Origin: Clostridium_AW sp040797845
GTDB taxonomy: Bacteria > Bacillota > Clostridia > Clostridiales > Clostridiaceae
Length of the DNA stretch: 64,000 bases
NCBI GenBank assembly: GCA_040797845.1
Contig: JBFNFA010000002.1
Location: forward strand, 186,001-250,000
Reading direction: 5' to 3'
Positions 1 through 8,664 of the stretch are shown here, one piece after another. The translations under genes were made by a program, and so were the position numbers. The notes under the pieces were generated by a model. It searched no databases. It was not told the DNA's origin and was given only the letters and a program-made list of their open reading frames with translations. Numbering within the stretch: position 1 is the first letter of the stretch; each line of letters opens with the position of its first letter.

Positions 1-252
1 TCTAAAGGTTTCTTGGGCTTCTTCTAATGTATATTTACCTTGTTTAACCTGTTCATCAAGTATCTTCATTGTTTCTATACCAACATTAGCTTTGTTTTCT
101 AAGGCTTTTATTCCTAGGTTGGTCAATTCTTTTGTCTGATAAAAATAGCTTAATAATCCAAAGGTAAGCATAGCTCCAGTAATTATTATAGCGACAAGAA
201 TAAAAGATGAATATAAGGATTGTCTTAAACCTTTTTTGCCTTTATTTTTCAT
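1..252 (-). CDS. Methyl-accepting chemotaxis protein, N-terminal part (cut by window edge)
   Basis: The 84 codons seen are the start of a membrane receptor; the rest lies outside the window. A basic N-terminus (MKNKGKKGLRQS) is followed by one hydrophobic segment (about residues 13-38), then a helical extracytoplasmic stretch with NVGIETMKILDEQVKQGKY and LEEAQETFR. This pattern is typical of the sCache ligand-binding domain of clostridial chemoreceptors. The start is supported by a GGAGG ribosome site near 258-266. The signalling domain is not visible, so a histidine kinase with the same sensor domain cannot be excluded. Confidence 0.6.
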   Translation of the reverse strand, partial: MKNKGKKGLRQSLYSSFILVAIIITGAMLTFGLLSYFYQTKELTNLGIKALENKANVGIETMKILDEQVKQGKYTLEEAQETFR

Positions 253-343
253 AAATATCCCCCTCCTGCAGTCCATCTACTAATTTAGCATAATTTCACA
301 TAATATCCAAGTAGTATTATGTAAAATTAAGTAAAGTTTAAAT

Positions 344-395
344 TAAAAAAATCGACATAGGATATTAATTGTAAAATCAATAATATCCTATGCCG
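344..395 (-). terminator. Intrinsic terminator after the chromate transporter pair
   Basis: A 12-bp perfect inverted repeat (356-367 and 381-392), extended by two further pairs after one mismatch, is followed on the minus strand by a run of seven T. It lies downstream of the chromate transporter genes and separates them from the chemoreceptor gene. Confidence 0.75.
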
Positions 396-515
396 TTACC
401 CTTTATTATTAAATTATTACCTCTATCAATAGCTCATCTGTTCTAATTATTCTAATCTATTAAAACAAAACTTCTCTCTATGAAAAAGTAAGGGATTATA
501 AGAAAATTAAATGTT

Positions 516-1046
516 TTAAAATACCCCATAAAATATAATTCCTAAGATTGCAGCTACAACAATTACAAGTATGGGATGAAGTTTTGATTTTAAACTAATA
601 ATTAAAATTATGGCCCCTATTATTATGGACTTTAAATCTATATACGATTGTTTTGCAAGGGATAAGAAAGCACTTATTATGAGTCCAATTAAAGCTGGTC
701 TCATTCCCATTAATGCTGACTTCATAAGGGAAGAATTTTTAAATCTTAATACATAATGAGTTGCTATTGACACTAGAATAAATGGGAAAGCTACCACTCC
801 AAGGGTTGCAAAAACACTTCCCCAAAATCCACTGATTGTATATCCTACAAAAGTAGCAGAATTAATGGATATAGGTCCAGGAGTCATCTGCGAAATACCT
901 ATTATATCTAGAAACTGAGAAGAACTTAGCCAATTATTTGATGTTACTATTTCCCTCTCAATTAAAGGCAACATAGCATATCCACCACCGTAACCAAAAA
1001 CACCTATCTTAAAAAAACTCATAAATAATTTTAGAAGCATGTCCAT
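516..1046 (-). CDS. chrA: Chromate transporter, half-size CHR family protein (second of pair)
   Basis: A 176-residue membrane protein of the CHR family in its short, single-domain form. The family signature is near the N-terminus: FFKIGVFGYGGGYAMLPLIE, followed by SQMTPGPISINSATFVGY, as in ChrA halves. About five or six hydrophobic segments follow. In this family two half proteins of opposite topology are thought to work together, exporting chromate or transporting a related anion. It starts one base after the stop of the upstream half gene, so the pair is almost certainly co-translated. The substrate cannot be read from sequence. Confidence 0.85.
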   Translation of the reverse strand: MDMLLKLFMSFFKIGVFGYGGGYAMLPLIEREIVTSNNWLSSSQFLDIIGISQMTPGPISINSATFVGYTISGFWGSVFATLGVVAFPFILVSIATHYVLRFKNSSLMKSALMGMRPALIGLIISAFLSLAKQSYIDLKSIIIGAIILIISLKSKLHPILVIVVAAILGIIFYGVF

Positions 1047-1047
1047 T

Positions 1048-1584
1048 TTAAGCCACCTGCTTTCTTAAAAAAACTATTCCATAGATAGCAGAAAGAAAAA
1101 TCATTCCAACAGGATGAAAGTTAAAAATTGTAATGGCTATCACACATGTCACAGTTATAAGAATGTTGATTTTTTTCTTTTCCACAGATTTTGATAAGCT
1201 TTTTACCGCAATCAATACTAAAACAGGTACAGCCCCACTGATCCCTTTAAATACATTATCCACTATAGGGTTTTCTCTAAATTGCATAAAAAAAGCAGCT
1301 ATTATTAATATTATTAAAAAAGAAGGTAATATTACTCCTAATAGAGCAAAAATTGCGCCTAAAACTCCTCCTAATTTATACCCTATAAATAAAGATGAAT
1401 TTACTGGTAACGCGCCTGGAAAGCTCTGAGATATTACAAGTATATCTGTAAACTCTTCTTTTGAAATCCATTCTTTTGATTCAACCACCTCTTTTTCAAT
1501 TAAAGGAATCATTGCATATCCTCCACCAAAAGTAAAAGCTCCAATTTTAAAAAAGCTTAGAAACATTATAATTAATTTTTTCAT
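1048..1584 (-). CDS. chrA: Chromate transporter, half-size CHR family protein (first of pair)
   Basis: A 178-residue partner of the next gene. It carries the same motif set (FFKIGAFTFGGGYAMIPLIE and SQSFPGALPVNSSLFIGY) and the same length, showing that the two arose by tandem duplication. GGAGGAATTTTT precedes the ATG. CHR proteins of this type occur as adjacent pairs in many Firmicutes; chromate efflux is the named activity but has rarely been tested in clostridia. No dedicated regulator is next to it. Confidence 0.85.
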   Translation of the reverse strand: MKKLIIMFLSFFKIGAFTFGGGYAMIPLIEKEVVESKEWISKEEFTDILVISQSFPGALPVNSSLFIGYKLGGVLGAIFALLGVILPSFLIILIIAAFFMQFRENPIVDNVFKGISGAVPVLVLIAVKSLSKSVEKKKINILITVTCVIAITIFNFHPVGMIFLSAIYGIVFLRKQVA

Positions 1585-1938
1585 AAAAATTCCTCCATCA
1601 TAATAACCTAATAAATTGTTTCCTTTTTATAAAATCTCTTCTTTCTAAGTAAAATTGTATCACAGGTTTATTATAAATAAAAATTATGATTACTTATAAA
1701 ACTATAAGTTATAATTATAGTTATTCGAAGGCCTTTTATATAAAAAATTGTGGAATTTACTTTTAACTTTTGATAATTAATTATTAATTTTCAGCTAATG
1801 CAAAAAAACAAACTTCATGGAAGACTACAAAACATTGCAATTAAAAAAGGCATGAATAAGCTTTAATTAAGCTATTCATGCCTTCTTTGTTATTATGTTA
1901 TTGCTTGTAAAACTAATAATAATCCTTAATTTAATGTT
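1585..1938. other. Intergenic region, no gene seen
   Basis: Very AT-rich spacer between the chromate pair and the peptidase. Apart from the peptidase terminator at 1841-1884, no convincing gene, repeat or riboswitch was seen. The promoter of the chromate pair should lie in its left part but is not obvious. Confidence 0.5.
1841..1884 (-). terminator. Intrinsic terminator of the pepT-like gene
   Basis: Inverted repeat AAGGCATGAATA / TATTCATGCCTT (1847-1858 and 1873-1884), extended inward by GCTT/AAGC, followed on the minus strand by six T. It sits just after the peptidase stop codon. Confidence 0.8.
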
Positions 1939-3048
1939 TTATTTTCTAAGCATTATTTCAAGAGTCAATTTTGCCGTGTTAACTAAGTTTTCTACAGTAA
2001 TAAACTCGTCCACAGTATGAACTTTAGACATTCCTGTGGCTAAGGTAACCGCTTTGATTCCATTGCCATTTAGTATACTTGCATCACTTCCACCACCACT
2101 GGAACCTGTGCTAAAAGTTACGCCTGCTCTCTGACAAGCTTCTCTTATAATGGAAAGTACTTCATCATTCTCATCTATGTTAAATGCATCATAGCTATGA
2201 ATTACCTCAAGTTCTATTGATGCTCCGAACTTTTCTACAGCTTTATTTAAACATTCTACCATGTGAGTTGTTTGAGCTTTCAATTTATCATTGTCTAAAC
2301 TTCTAGCTTCTCCTAGGATTTCTACTTCTGGACATACTACGTTTGTGGCTTTTCCACCGCTTATAGTTCCTAAATTTGCAGTAGTCTCTTCATCTATTCT
2401 AAGTAATTTCATGTTTACAATAGCTTCTGCTGCCACTTGAATAGCACTAATTCCTTCTTCTGGTGCCACCCCTGCGTGAGCAGCCTTTCCTTTTATCTTC
2501 GCCATAATTTTGTCCTGTGCTGGCGCTTTTATTATTACCTTTCCTACATCATCACCACTGTCTAATACATAAGCTTTTTTAGATTTTAAAGTATCATACT
2601 GTATGTTCTTAGAGCCCTTTAAACCGCCTTCTTCGCATATAGTAAATACTACTTCAATAGGGCCATGAGGAAGGTTTTCTTCTTTTATTACTCTAATAGC
2701 TTCAATTATTCCAGCTATTCCTGATTTATCATCTCCACCAAGTATTGTATCTCCACTGCTATATATAGTACCCTCTTTGATTATTGGTTTTACGTTTATT
2801 CCAGGTTTTACAGTATCCATATGAGCTGAAAATAATAATGGCTCTAAATTTAGTTCCCCGTCTAAATATCCGTACAGGTTATTTCCGTTGGAACCTATTT
2901 TTTCTCCAGCATTGTCTGTCCATACCTTCATGCCTAAGCTTTCCATATCTTGAATAAGCCTTTTCATCATCTTTCCTTCATCTAAAGTTTCACTGTCAAT
3001 TTGAACGTATTCTAAAAAATTGTTTATCAATCTTTCTTTATTTATCAT
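1939..3048 (-). CDS. PepT-like M20 family metallopeptidase
   Basis: A 369-residue cytoplasmic zinc peptidase of the M20 family, close to the tripeptidase T-like subgroup. Metal and catalytic motifs are in order: SAHMDTV (about residue 74), GGDDKSG with the bridging Asp (about 104), and CEEGG with the catalytic Glu (about 138). A dimerisation domain follows, then the final metal His in VHTVDEF near the C-terminus. Length fits the PepT-like group. It probably removes N-terminal residues from short peptides. It has its own terminator and no operon partner. A closely related M20 deacetylase role cannot be excluded. Confidence 0.82.
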   Translation of the reverse strand: MINKERLINNFLEYVQIDSETLDEGKMMKRLIQDMESLGMKVWTDNAGEKIGSNGNNLYGYLDGELNLEPLLFSAHMDTVKPGINVKPIIKEGTIYSSGDTILGGDDKSGIAGIIEAIRVIKEENLPHGPIEVVFTICEEGGLKGSKNIQYDTLKSKKAYVLDSGDDVGKVIIKAPAQDKIMAKIKGKAAHAGVAPEEGISAIQVAAEAIVNMKLLRIDEETTANLGTISGGKATNVVCPEVEILGEARSLDNDKLKAQTTHMVECLNKAVEKFGASIELEVIHSYDAFNIDENDEVLSIIREACQRAGVTFSTGSSGGGSDASILNGNGIKAVTLATGMSKVHTVDEFITVENLVNTAKLTLEIMLRK

Positions 3049-3242
3049 TTCGCCACATCCTCCTTATAATATCTCCTGTAGTTTATCGCTAAACTTACCT
3101 ATATATAGAATTATACTATAGAAAAATTGTCATGGATTAAAAATTATAATTTAATACAAATATTTTTCAAATTTTAATATAACCTAAACTATTTTCACAG
3201 TTTTTAAGTTTCTATAGATATAATTTGTTATATTAAATAGAA

Positions 3243-3305
3243 AACTAAGTACATAGTAAAACCGCTTAAAAAAGTGGATACTTCACTACATACTTAGCTC
3301 TTTTA
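3243..3305. repeat. Palindromic repeat, B-like copy, after potD
   Basis: Member of the palindromic family found at eleven other places in the window. The arms AACTAAGTACATAGT and ACTACATACTTAGCTC flank a centre with CCGCTT. It lies between the convergent ends of a minus-strand operon and intergenic DNA and may act as a terminator for potD. Confidence 0.7.
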
Positions 3306-3323
3306 TGTCTTACAAATATATTT

Positions 3324-4373
3324 TTAGTATTTTGATTTTACTTCAGTCCAAATTCTATCATACAATTCTAATGATGAGGATAAATCTTCAAACACTTCAC
3401 TATTTTCAAGATCTTCTATATTTGGATAAGCAGCCTTATCTGAAGTTAACTCCTTTGGAAGTTGTTTTATTACTTCATCCTGTGGTGATGAATATCCTAT
3501 AAATTCTACATTTTTAAGAGCTACATCTGTTTTACACATGTAATTTATAAACTTTTCTGCTAACTCTTTATTATTGCTTCCTTTTGGTATAACCATGGAA
3601 TCATACCAAATGTTTGTACCTTCCTTTGGAATTACATATTCTAAGTCAGGATTTTCTCTTTTCATGTACATAGCATCACCTGACCAAACAACAGCTAGCG
3701 CCGCTTCTCCACCTATCATTTTATCCTTAACTTCGTCTCCTACATAAGCAAGCACCAATGGCAACTGTTCTATTAAGGCTTTCTTTACATTTTGCAATTC
3801 GTTTTGATCCTTACTGTTTAATGAGTAGCCTAACATTTTTTGTGTAATTCCTATGGAGTCACGAATACTATCAAGCATAAATATTTTCTTGCTATATTTT
3901 TCATCCCATAGAACTTTCCAACTATCTACAGGTTCTTTAACCATAGTTTTATTATATATAATTCCTACTGTTCCCCACATATATGGTACTGAATATTCAT
4001 TTTTAGGATCGAAAGCTAAATTCTTAAATCTGTCTTGAATTAGTCCATAGTTTGATACATTATTCATATCTATTTTATGAAGCATATCTTCATCTATCAT
4101 TTTCTTTATCATATAATCTGAAGGAATTAAAACATCGTAGTCATCTGATCCAGCTTTTATCTTTGCATACATTTCTTCATTTGTAGCAAATTCTTCATAT
4201 ATAACTTTTACATTGTTTTCTTTTTCAAAGCTTTCTATAACTGACTTATCGATATAATCTCCCCAGTTGTAGACTTTTAAAACTTCCTTATCACTTTTTC
4301 CGCAAGCCGTAAGACTTAAAATTATAACTAGTGATAATGATAATAATACTAGATTTTTTAAAACTCTTTTCAT
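3324..4373 (-). CDS. potD: Spermidine/putrescine-binding lipoprotein PotD
   Basis: A 349-residue extracellular solute-binding lipoprotein of the PotD/PotF family. The signal peptide ends in a lipobox (SLTACG, Cys near residue 24). The mature part begins LKVYNWGDYIDKSVIESFE, the hallmark start of polyamine-binding proteins, and has YAKIKAGSDDYDVLIPSDYM, VPYMWGTVGI and AALAVVWSGDA, which line the polyamine pocket in this family. Its start overlaps the potC stop (ATGA), so it is the last gene of potABCD. It delivers polyamine to PotBC. The choice between putrescine and spermidine cannot be made from sequence. Confidence 0.92.
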   Translation of the reverse strand: MKRVLKNLVLLSLSLVIILSLTACGKSDKEVLKVYNWGDYIDKSVIESFEKENNVKVIYEEFATNEEMYAKIKAGSDDYDVLIPSDYMIKKMIDEDMLHKIDMNNVSNYGLIQDRFKNLAFDPKNEYSVPYMWGTVGIIYNKTMVKEPVDSWKVLWDEKYSKKIFMLDSIRDSIGITQKMLGYSLNSKDQNELQNVKKALIEQLPLVLAYVGDEVKDKMIGGEAALAVVWSGDAMYMKRENPDLEYVIPKEGTNIWYDSMVIPKGSNNKELAEKFINYMCKTDVALKNVEFIGYSSPQDEVIKQLPKELTSDKAAYPNIEDLENSEVFEDLSSSLELYDRIWTEVKSKY

Positions 4374-5161
4374 TTTATTTTCCCCTTTCTCCCTCCATCT
4401 CCAGACATTCTATTGTTAACTATCAATAATAATAATATAACGCTGGCAAACATTATGCTTAAAAGTGCGTTAATTTTAGGATTAACTCCTCTTCTTGCCA
4501 TAGACCATATGGTTATAGATAAACTTGAAACTCCTGAGCCAGTAGTAAAGAAACTTATTACAAAATCATCTATAGACATAGTAAATGCTAATAAGAATCC
4601 AGTAAATATTCCAGGAGCAATTTGAGGTATTATAACCTTTCTGAAGGCATACATAGGAGTTGCTCCTAGATCTAATGCCGCGTCATATACTCTTACATCC
4701 AATTGCTTCAATTTAGGTAATACAGAAAGTATTACATAAGGTATATTTATAGTTATATGCGCAAGTAACATGGTAAAGAATCCTAATTGCTTATTAGCAA
4801 ATATAAAAAGAAGCATTAGGGATATACCTGTAACAATATCAGGATTTAACACAGGCAAATATGTTATATTCATTACCATTGCTTTAGTAAATTTCTTCAT
4901 ATCTTGCATACCAATTGCTGCAAGAGTTCCTATAATCGTTGCACAAACTGATGCAATAAGGGCTATCATAATTGTATTATAAAGGGAAGTCATAATTTGC
5001 TGATCCTTAAACAATTGTATATACCAATCAAAGGTAAAGCCCGTCCAATTCGCTCTTGATTTAGAGCTATTAAAAGAAAAAACTATAAGCACTACTATTG
5101 GAGCATATAAAAATATAAATATCATAGCTGTATATATTTTTTTTAAAGCTGACTTCACCAC
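4370..5161 (-). CDS. potC: Polyamine ABC transporter permease PotC
   Basis: A 263-residue integral membrane protein with six predicted helices. It carries the EAA loop that contacts the ATPase (YDAALDLGATPMYAFRKVII, about residues 170-190). The N-terminal region with FSFNSSKSRANWTGFTFDWY is typical of PotC. It pairs with PotB to form the channel. It overlaps the potB stop and the potD start, indicating tight translational coupling. Confidence 0.92.
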   Translation of the reverse strand: MVKSALKKIYTAMIFIFLYAPIVVLIVFSFNSSKSRANWTGFTFDWYIQLFKDQQIMTSLYNTIMIALIASVCATIIGTLAAIGMQDMKKFTKAMVMNITYLPVLNPDIVTGISLMLLFIFANKQLGFFTMLLAHITINIPYVILSVLPKLKQLDVRVYDAALDLGATPMYAFRKVIIPQIAPGIFTGFLLAFTMSIDDFVISFFTTGSGVSSLSITIWSMARRGVNPKINALLSIMFASVILLLLIVNNRMSGDGGRKGKIK

Positions 5162-5979
5162 AAACCTCCCCCTTCATTTTCTTTTTCATATTTCAAGTTA
5201 ATACCCATACCAACTACCATAATGAGCATTAACACAATAGAAAGGGCAGATCCAAATCCCCAATTCCTTGTAGTTAGGAATTGTTCTTGGATTAAGTTTC
5301 CAATGAGAGTAAATTGACCTCCACCAAGTAATCTAGATATTACAAAGGTAGTTAATGCAGGCATAAATACCATTATAACTCCTGATAAAACTCCTGGAAG
5401 ACTCAATGGAAATATTATTCTCTTGAAAACCGTAAATGGTGGAGCACCTAAATCTTCTGCTGCGTCAAGTACAGCTTTATCCATCTTAACTAAAACAGAA
5501 TAAATTGGTAATACCATAAAAGGTAAAAAATTATACACCATACCTAATACAACAGCTTTCTCTGTATATAGAAGGTTTGGAGCGTTTAAGCCAAAGAAAT
5601 TAAAAATAGAAGCTACTATGCCATTTTTCTCTAGCAGAGTCATCCAAGCATATGTTCTAGCAAGAAAGTTCATCCACATTGGTATAACAAAGAGAACAAC
5701 TAAAGTACTTTTTTTTGTTAAATTTTTACTTGCTAGTATCATCGCCATAGGATATCCCAGTATTAGACATATACCAGTACTAATAGCTGCAAGGGATAAA
5801 GATCTCTTAAAGACCATTATATATATAGGTTCGAATACTCTTTTTATATGTTCAAGTGTAAAGTGAATTCCGTTAGCATCTACTGCTACTACACTGTAGC
5901 ATAGAACTAAAGCAAGGGGTATAATAGTAAAGATTATCATCCACAATACATAAGGGTATGCCATCCATTTCCTTTTCAT
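5155..5979 (-). CDS. potB: Polyamine ABC transporter permease PotB
   Basis: A 274-residue inner-membrane permease, the partner of PotC. It shows six hydrophobic segments and an EAA loop (LDAAEDLGAPPFTVFKRIIF), and begins at the base before the potA stop codon, within a continuous operon. FLARTYAWMTLLEKNG matches the conserved PotB region. Together with PotC it moves polyamine from PotD into the cell. Confidence 0.92.
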   Translation of the reverse strand: MKRKWMAYPYVLWMIIFTIIPLALVLCYSVVAVDANGIHFTLEHIKRVFEPIYIMVFKRSLSLAAISTGICLILGYPMAMILASKNLTKKSTLVVLFVIPMWMNFLARTYAWMTLLEKNGIVASIFNFFGLNAPNLLYTEKAVVLGMVYNFLPFMVLPIYSVLVKMDKAVLDAAEDLGAPPFTVFKRIIFPLSLPGVLSGVIMVFMPALTTFVISRLLGGGQFTLIGNLIQEQFLTTRNWGFGSALSIVLMLIMVVGMGINLKYEKENEGGGLW

Positions 5980-7023
5980 CTATATACTCACCTTTTTCAT
6001 TATGTGAATATCTGAAGGAATTATCTTCATTCCCACCTTGGCATTTACTGGTTCCATTGTGGTACTATGAACTAACCATTTAATTCCTTTAGCCATAACA
6101 GCCATTTCATAATGAACACCCTTAAATATAACTGATTGTACTTCCCCTTCAATCATTCCTTCACTTACATCTACTAGCTTTATATCTTCAGGTCTTATGA
6201 CCACATCTATATTCTCATTAGGTTCAAAACCTTTATCTACACAAACAAATCCATGACCTGCAAATTCCACAAAGCAATCTTTAACCATTACTCCATCTAC
6301 TATATTACTTTCACCTATAAAATCTGCCACAAAAGCATTTTTAGGTTCATTATATATGTCTACTGGAGTTCCAATTTGCTGAATTTTTCCTTCATTCATT
6401 ACTACTATTGTATCTGACATGGTAAGAGCTTCTTCTTGGTCATGAGTTACAAATACAAATGTTATTCCAAGCCTTTGCTGGATATTTTTTAGTTCCAATT
6501 GCATATCTTTTCTAAGCTTTAAGTCGAGGGCACCTAAAGGCTCATCAAGAAGCAAGACCTGTGGTTCGTTTACCAGTGCTCTTGCAATAGCAATACGTTG
6601 TTGTTGACCTCCACTTAAGGAATCTATGGATCTTCTCTCAAATCCAGCTAGGTTAACCAACTCCAACATTTTCTTAACTTTTTTGTCTATTTCCGCTTTG
6701 CTGAGTTTCTTAATTTTAAGACCGAATGCAATATTTTCATATACATTCATATGAGTAAAAAGTGCATATTTTTGAAATACGGTATTTACTTTTCTTTTAT
6801 ATGGAGGAAGGTTTGTGATATTTTCTCCCTCAAAAAGAACTTCACCACTAGTAGGACTTTCAAATCCACCAATAATTCTAAGTGTTGTGGTCTTACCACA
6901 TCCACTAGGACCCAAGAGGGTTAAAAACTCATTTCGACAAATATAAAGGTCTATATTGTCTAGAACTGTTTGTCCATCATAATCTTTCGATATTTGTGAT
7001 AATCTGATAATTTTCTCATGCAT
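5980..7023 (-). CDS. potA: Polyamine ABC transporter ATPase PotA
   Basis: A 347-residue ABC ATPase. It contains Walker A (GPSGCGKTT, about residues 38-46), signature (LSGGQQQR), Walker B (LLLDEP), the switch His (VTHDQEEALTMSD) and a C-terminal TOBE-like regulatory region, as in PotA/MalK-type subunits. It is the first gene of potABCD and is preceded by a promoter and a perfect palindrome at 7056-7080. A second, less similar potA lies at 19133-20218. Confidence 0.93.
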   Translation of the reverse strand: MHEKIIRLSQISKDYDGQTVLDNIDLYICRNEFLTLLGPSGCGKTTTLRIIGGFESPTSGEVLFEGENITNLPPYKRKVNTVFQKYALFTHMNVYENIAFGLKIKKLSKAEIDKKVKKMLELVNLAGFERRSIDSLSGGQQQRIAIARALVNEPQVLLLDEPLGALDLKLRKDMQLELKNIQQRLGITFVFVTHDQEEALTMSDTIVVMNEGKIQQIGTPVDIYNEPKNAFVADFIGESNIVDGVMVKDCFVEFAGHGFVCVDKGFEPNENIDVVIRPEDIKLVDVSEGMIEGEVQSVIFKGVHYEMAVMAKGIKWLVHSTTMEPVNAKVGMKIIPSDIHIMKKVSI

Positions 7024-7055
7024 TTATCTGCCCCCAATACCATATTTTATTATAC

Positions 7056-7080
7056 AAATATGTTTAGAATAAACATATTT
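7056..7080 (-). promoter_or_regulatory. Perfect 25-bp palindrome in the potA leader (candidate operator)
   Basis: Arms AAATATGTTTA and TAAACATATTT are separated by three bases. The palindrome lies between the predicted promoter and the potA start codon, where a repressor would block transcription. It could also form a weak RNA hairpin. No regulator gene is adjacent. Confidence 0.5.
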
Positions 7081-7111
7081 CGACTTGGAAATATTCATGT
7101 ATAACAATGTA

Positions 7112-7140
7112 GTTTTATCATATTACCAATCCAATGTCAA
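7112..7140 (-). promoter_or_regulatory. Predicted SigA promoter of the potABCD operon
   Basis: On the minus strand: -35 TTGACA (7135-7140), 17-bp spacer, extended -10 TGATAAAAC (hexamer 7112-7117). The -10 hexamer is imperfect, but spacing and the extended TG support it. Confidence 0.55.
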
Positions 7141-7210
7141 TATATTAATTTTAAATTACGTTTTTGAAAAAATTTACATTATTTCCCTTAAGTTTCTACG
7201 CATAAATAAA

Positions 7211-7260
7211 CAGGAAAAAGCATGATTCTCCCCTCATGTAAAAGGGATATCACGCTCTTA
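7211..7260 (-). terminator. Intrinsic terminator of the sigma/ABC-2 operon
   Basis: On the minus strand a stem built from AGCGTGAT and ATCATGCT (one G-T pair) with inner pairing of TCCC and GGGA is followed by CTTTTTCC. It lies downstream of the ABC-2 permease gene. Confidence 0.65.
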
Positions 7261-7350
7261 TTTAATTTCATATTTATACATATTATTATTGTTCTAAAAG
7301 AATTCCTTATTTTTTCAACTATGTAAAAGTGTATTAGTATATTGCTACAT

Positions 7351-8664
7351 TTATACTTTATGACCTCGAAATGTCCTGCATGAAAGTACTATAAATAACA
7401 TGGATAATAATATAGCAGTTATCACCATTGTTACAGGTTGTGTCAAAATTTTGCCAAAGAAACTGTATAATACACCCTCAGAAACTGTAGCTGGTACATT
7501 CATGATATTTACAGGAAACAAGTATAACATCTTTTGAAGAGGATAGAGCTCTATAGTAATGAGTTTTTCTGGAAGATTAATTGTAGGTAGAAAAAAAAGT
7601 AAACCAGTAAGAATAATAGATAAAAATGGGCTTTTCATTTTTGATGATATATATAAGGTAATTGCCCCTTGGAAAAGCAGACCAACTATACCTAAACCTA
7701 ATACCAACAAAAACATTTGAGCAAAATTAATATTATATGGTGATGTATTATTTGAAACAGAAAGTTGAATTGGGCATTCTCCTCCCACAAAGCCATAGGT
7801 TATTCCATATAGAGCAAAATTTAAAATAGCAAAAGCCACAAAAGTTCCAATAACAAACAAAAATGAACTTATTATTTTTGCTGTTGTTAGTTTGCTCTTC
7901 CCATACCTTGTTGTCAAAATAATAGCATCGGTTCCATAACTGTATTCCTCAGAAAAGACAGGTGCTAAACATATTATAAGGACTATGCCCAGCCCCCAAA
8001 CAAAGAAACTTGAAAAATCATTATTAAGCTCACGCCATCCATCATAATAATTATAATAAAAAGGTGTTTGGATTTCGGAATACATGGATTGCAATTTTTC
8101 AAACTGTGCCATTGATAGATTTGATGGTATTTGGGCATATTTAATATTTTGATATGTCTTTCTGTCATAGATACCTATGATATCATCCTCTGTAAATTCA
8201 TTAACAACACCTGGAATATAACCAGGTTTTATAAAGTTTAGAATAGGTTCATATGGATGAATTTCTTTCCAATAAATATCTGTTTTAATGCTGCTAACAG
8301 GCTCTATATTTGCAATCTCTTCCTCTGAGTGTCCTTGCTGACGCATTCTCTCCTTCTTACGTAAAGTTGCAATATCATCTTCCTGAACGTTTTCAGGATT
8401 ATTTTGTATTTGATTTACATGAGATACAATTTCCATTAATTTTTCTTCAGTAAGATATCCTGAAAGATCCTGTTCTTGTTCCCGTCTCTGCGCAATGGCT
8501 TGTAATCCATTTTTTTCTTCCACATCTGGTGAAATAGCCATTTGCTGTAATACACCATTTACAAGGAAGTTAAATAAATTAATAATTAACGCTCCCAGAA
8601 GTACTATAATTGTTAAGCGCTTTTGAAATATTTTTTTAAGTTCAAACTTAATAAGATTTTTCAT
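7351..8664 (-). CDS. ABC-2 type transporter permease
   Basis: A 437-residue membrane protein. One N-terminal helix (about 15-38) is followed by a long polar extracytoplasmic domain of about 190 residues, then five or six helices in the C-terminal half. This layout is typical of ABC-2 permeases partnered with a separate ATPase. Its start overlaps the ATPase stop by one base (TAATG), so they are coupled. The substrate is unknown; such cassettes next to ECF sigma genes often handle antimicrobial peptides or envelope stress, which is inference here. Confidence 0.75.
   Translation of the reverse strand: MKNLIKFELKKIFQKRLTIIVLLGALIINLFNFLVNGVLQQMAISPDVEEKNGLQAIAQRREQEQDLSGYLTEEKLMEIVSHVNQIQNNPENVQEDDIATLRKKERMRQQGHSEEEIANIEPVSSIKTDIYWKEIHPYEPILNFIKPGYIPGVVNEFTEDDIIGIYDRKTYQNIKYAQIPSNLSMAQFEKLQSMYSEIQTPFYYNYYDGWRELNNDFSSFFVWGLGIVLIICLAPVFSEEYSYGTDAIILTTRYGKSKLTTAKIISSFLFVIGTFVAFAILNFALYGITYGFVGGECPIQLSVSNNTSPYNINFAQMFLLVLGLGIVGLLFQGAITLYISSKMKSPFLSIILTGLLFFLPTINLPEKLITIELYPLQKMLYLFPVNIMNVPATVSEGVLYSFFGKILTQPVTMVITAILLSMLFIVLSCRTFRGHKV

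Larger units (their letters stand above)
7024..7350. other. Intergenic region with pot promoter, palindrome and exporter terminator
   Basis: This gap holds the control region of the first pot operon (7056-7140) and the terminator of the ABC-2 exporter operon (7211-7260). No additional gene was seen. Confidence 0.7.

Noticed and set aside
3305..3502. Plus-strand open frame opposite the potD end
   Set aside because: It is antisense to a clearly coding gene and lacks a ribosome site, as with many other opposite-strand frames in the window.
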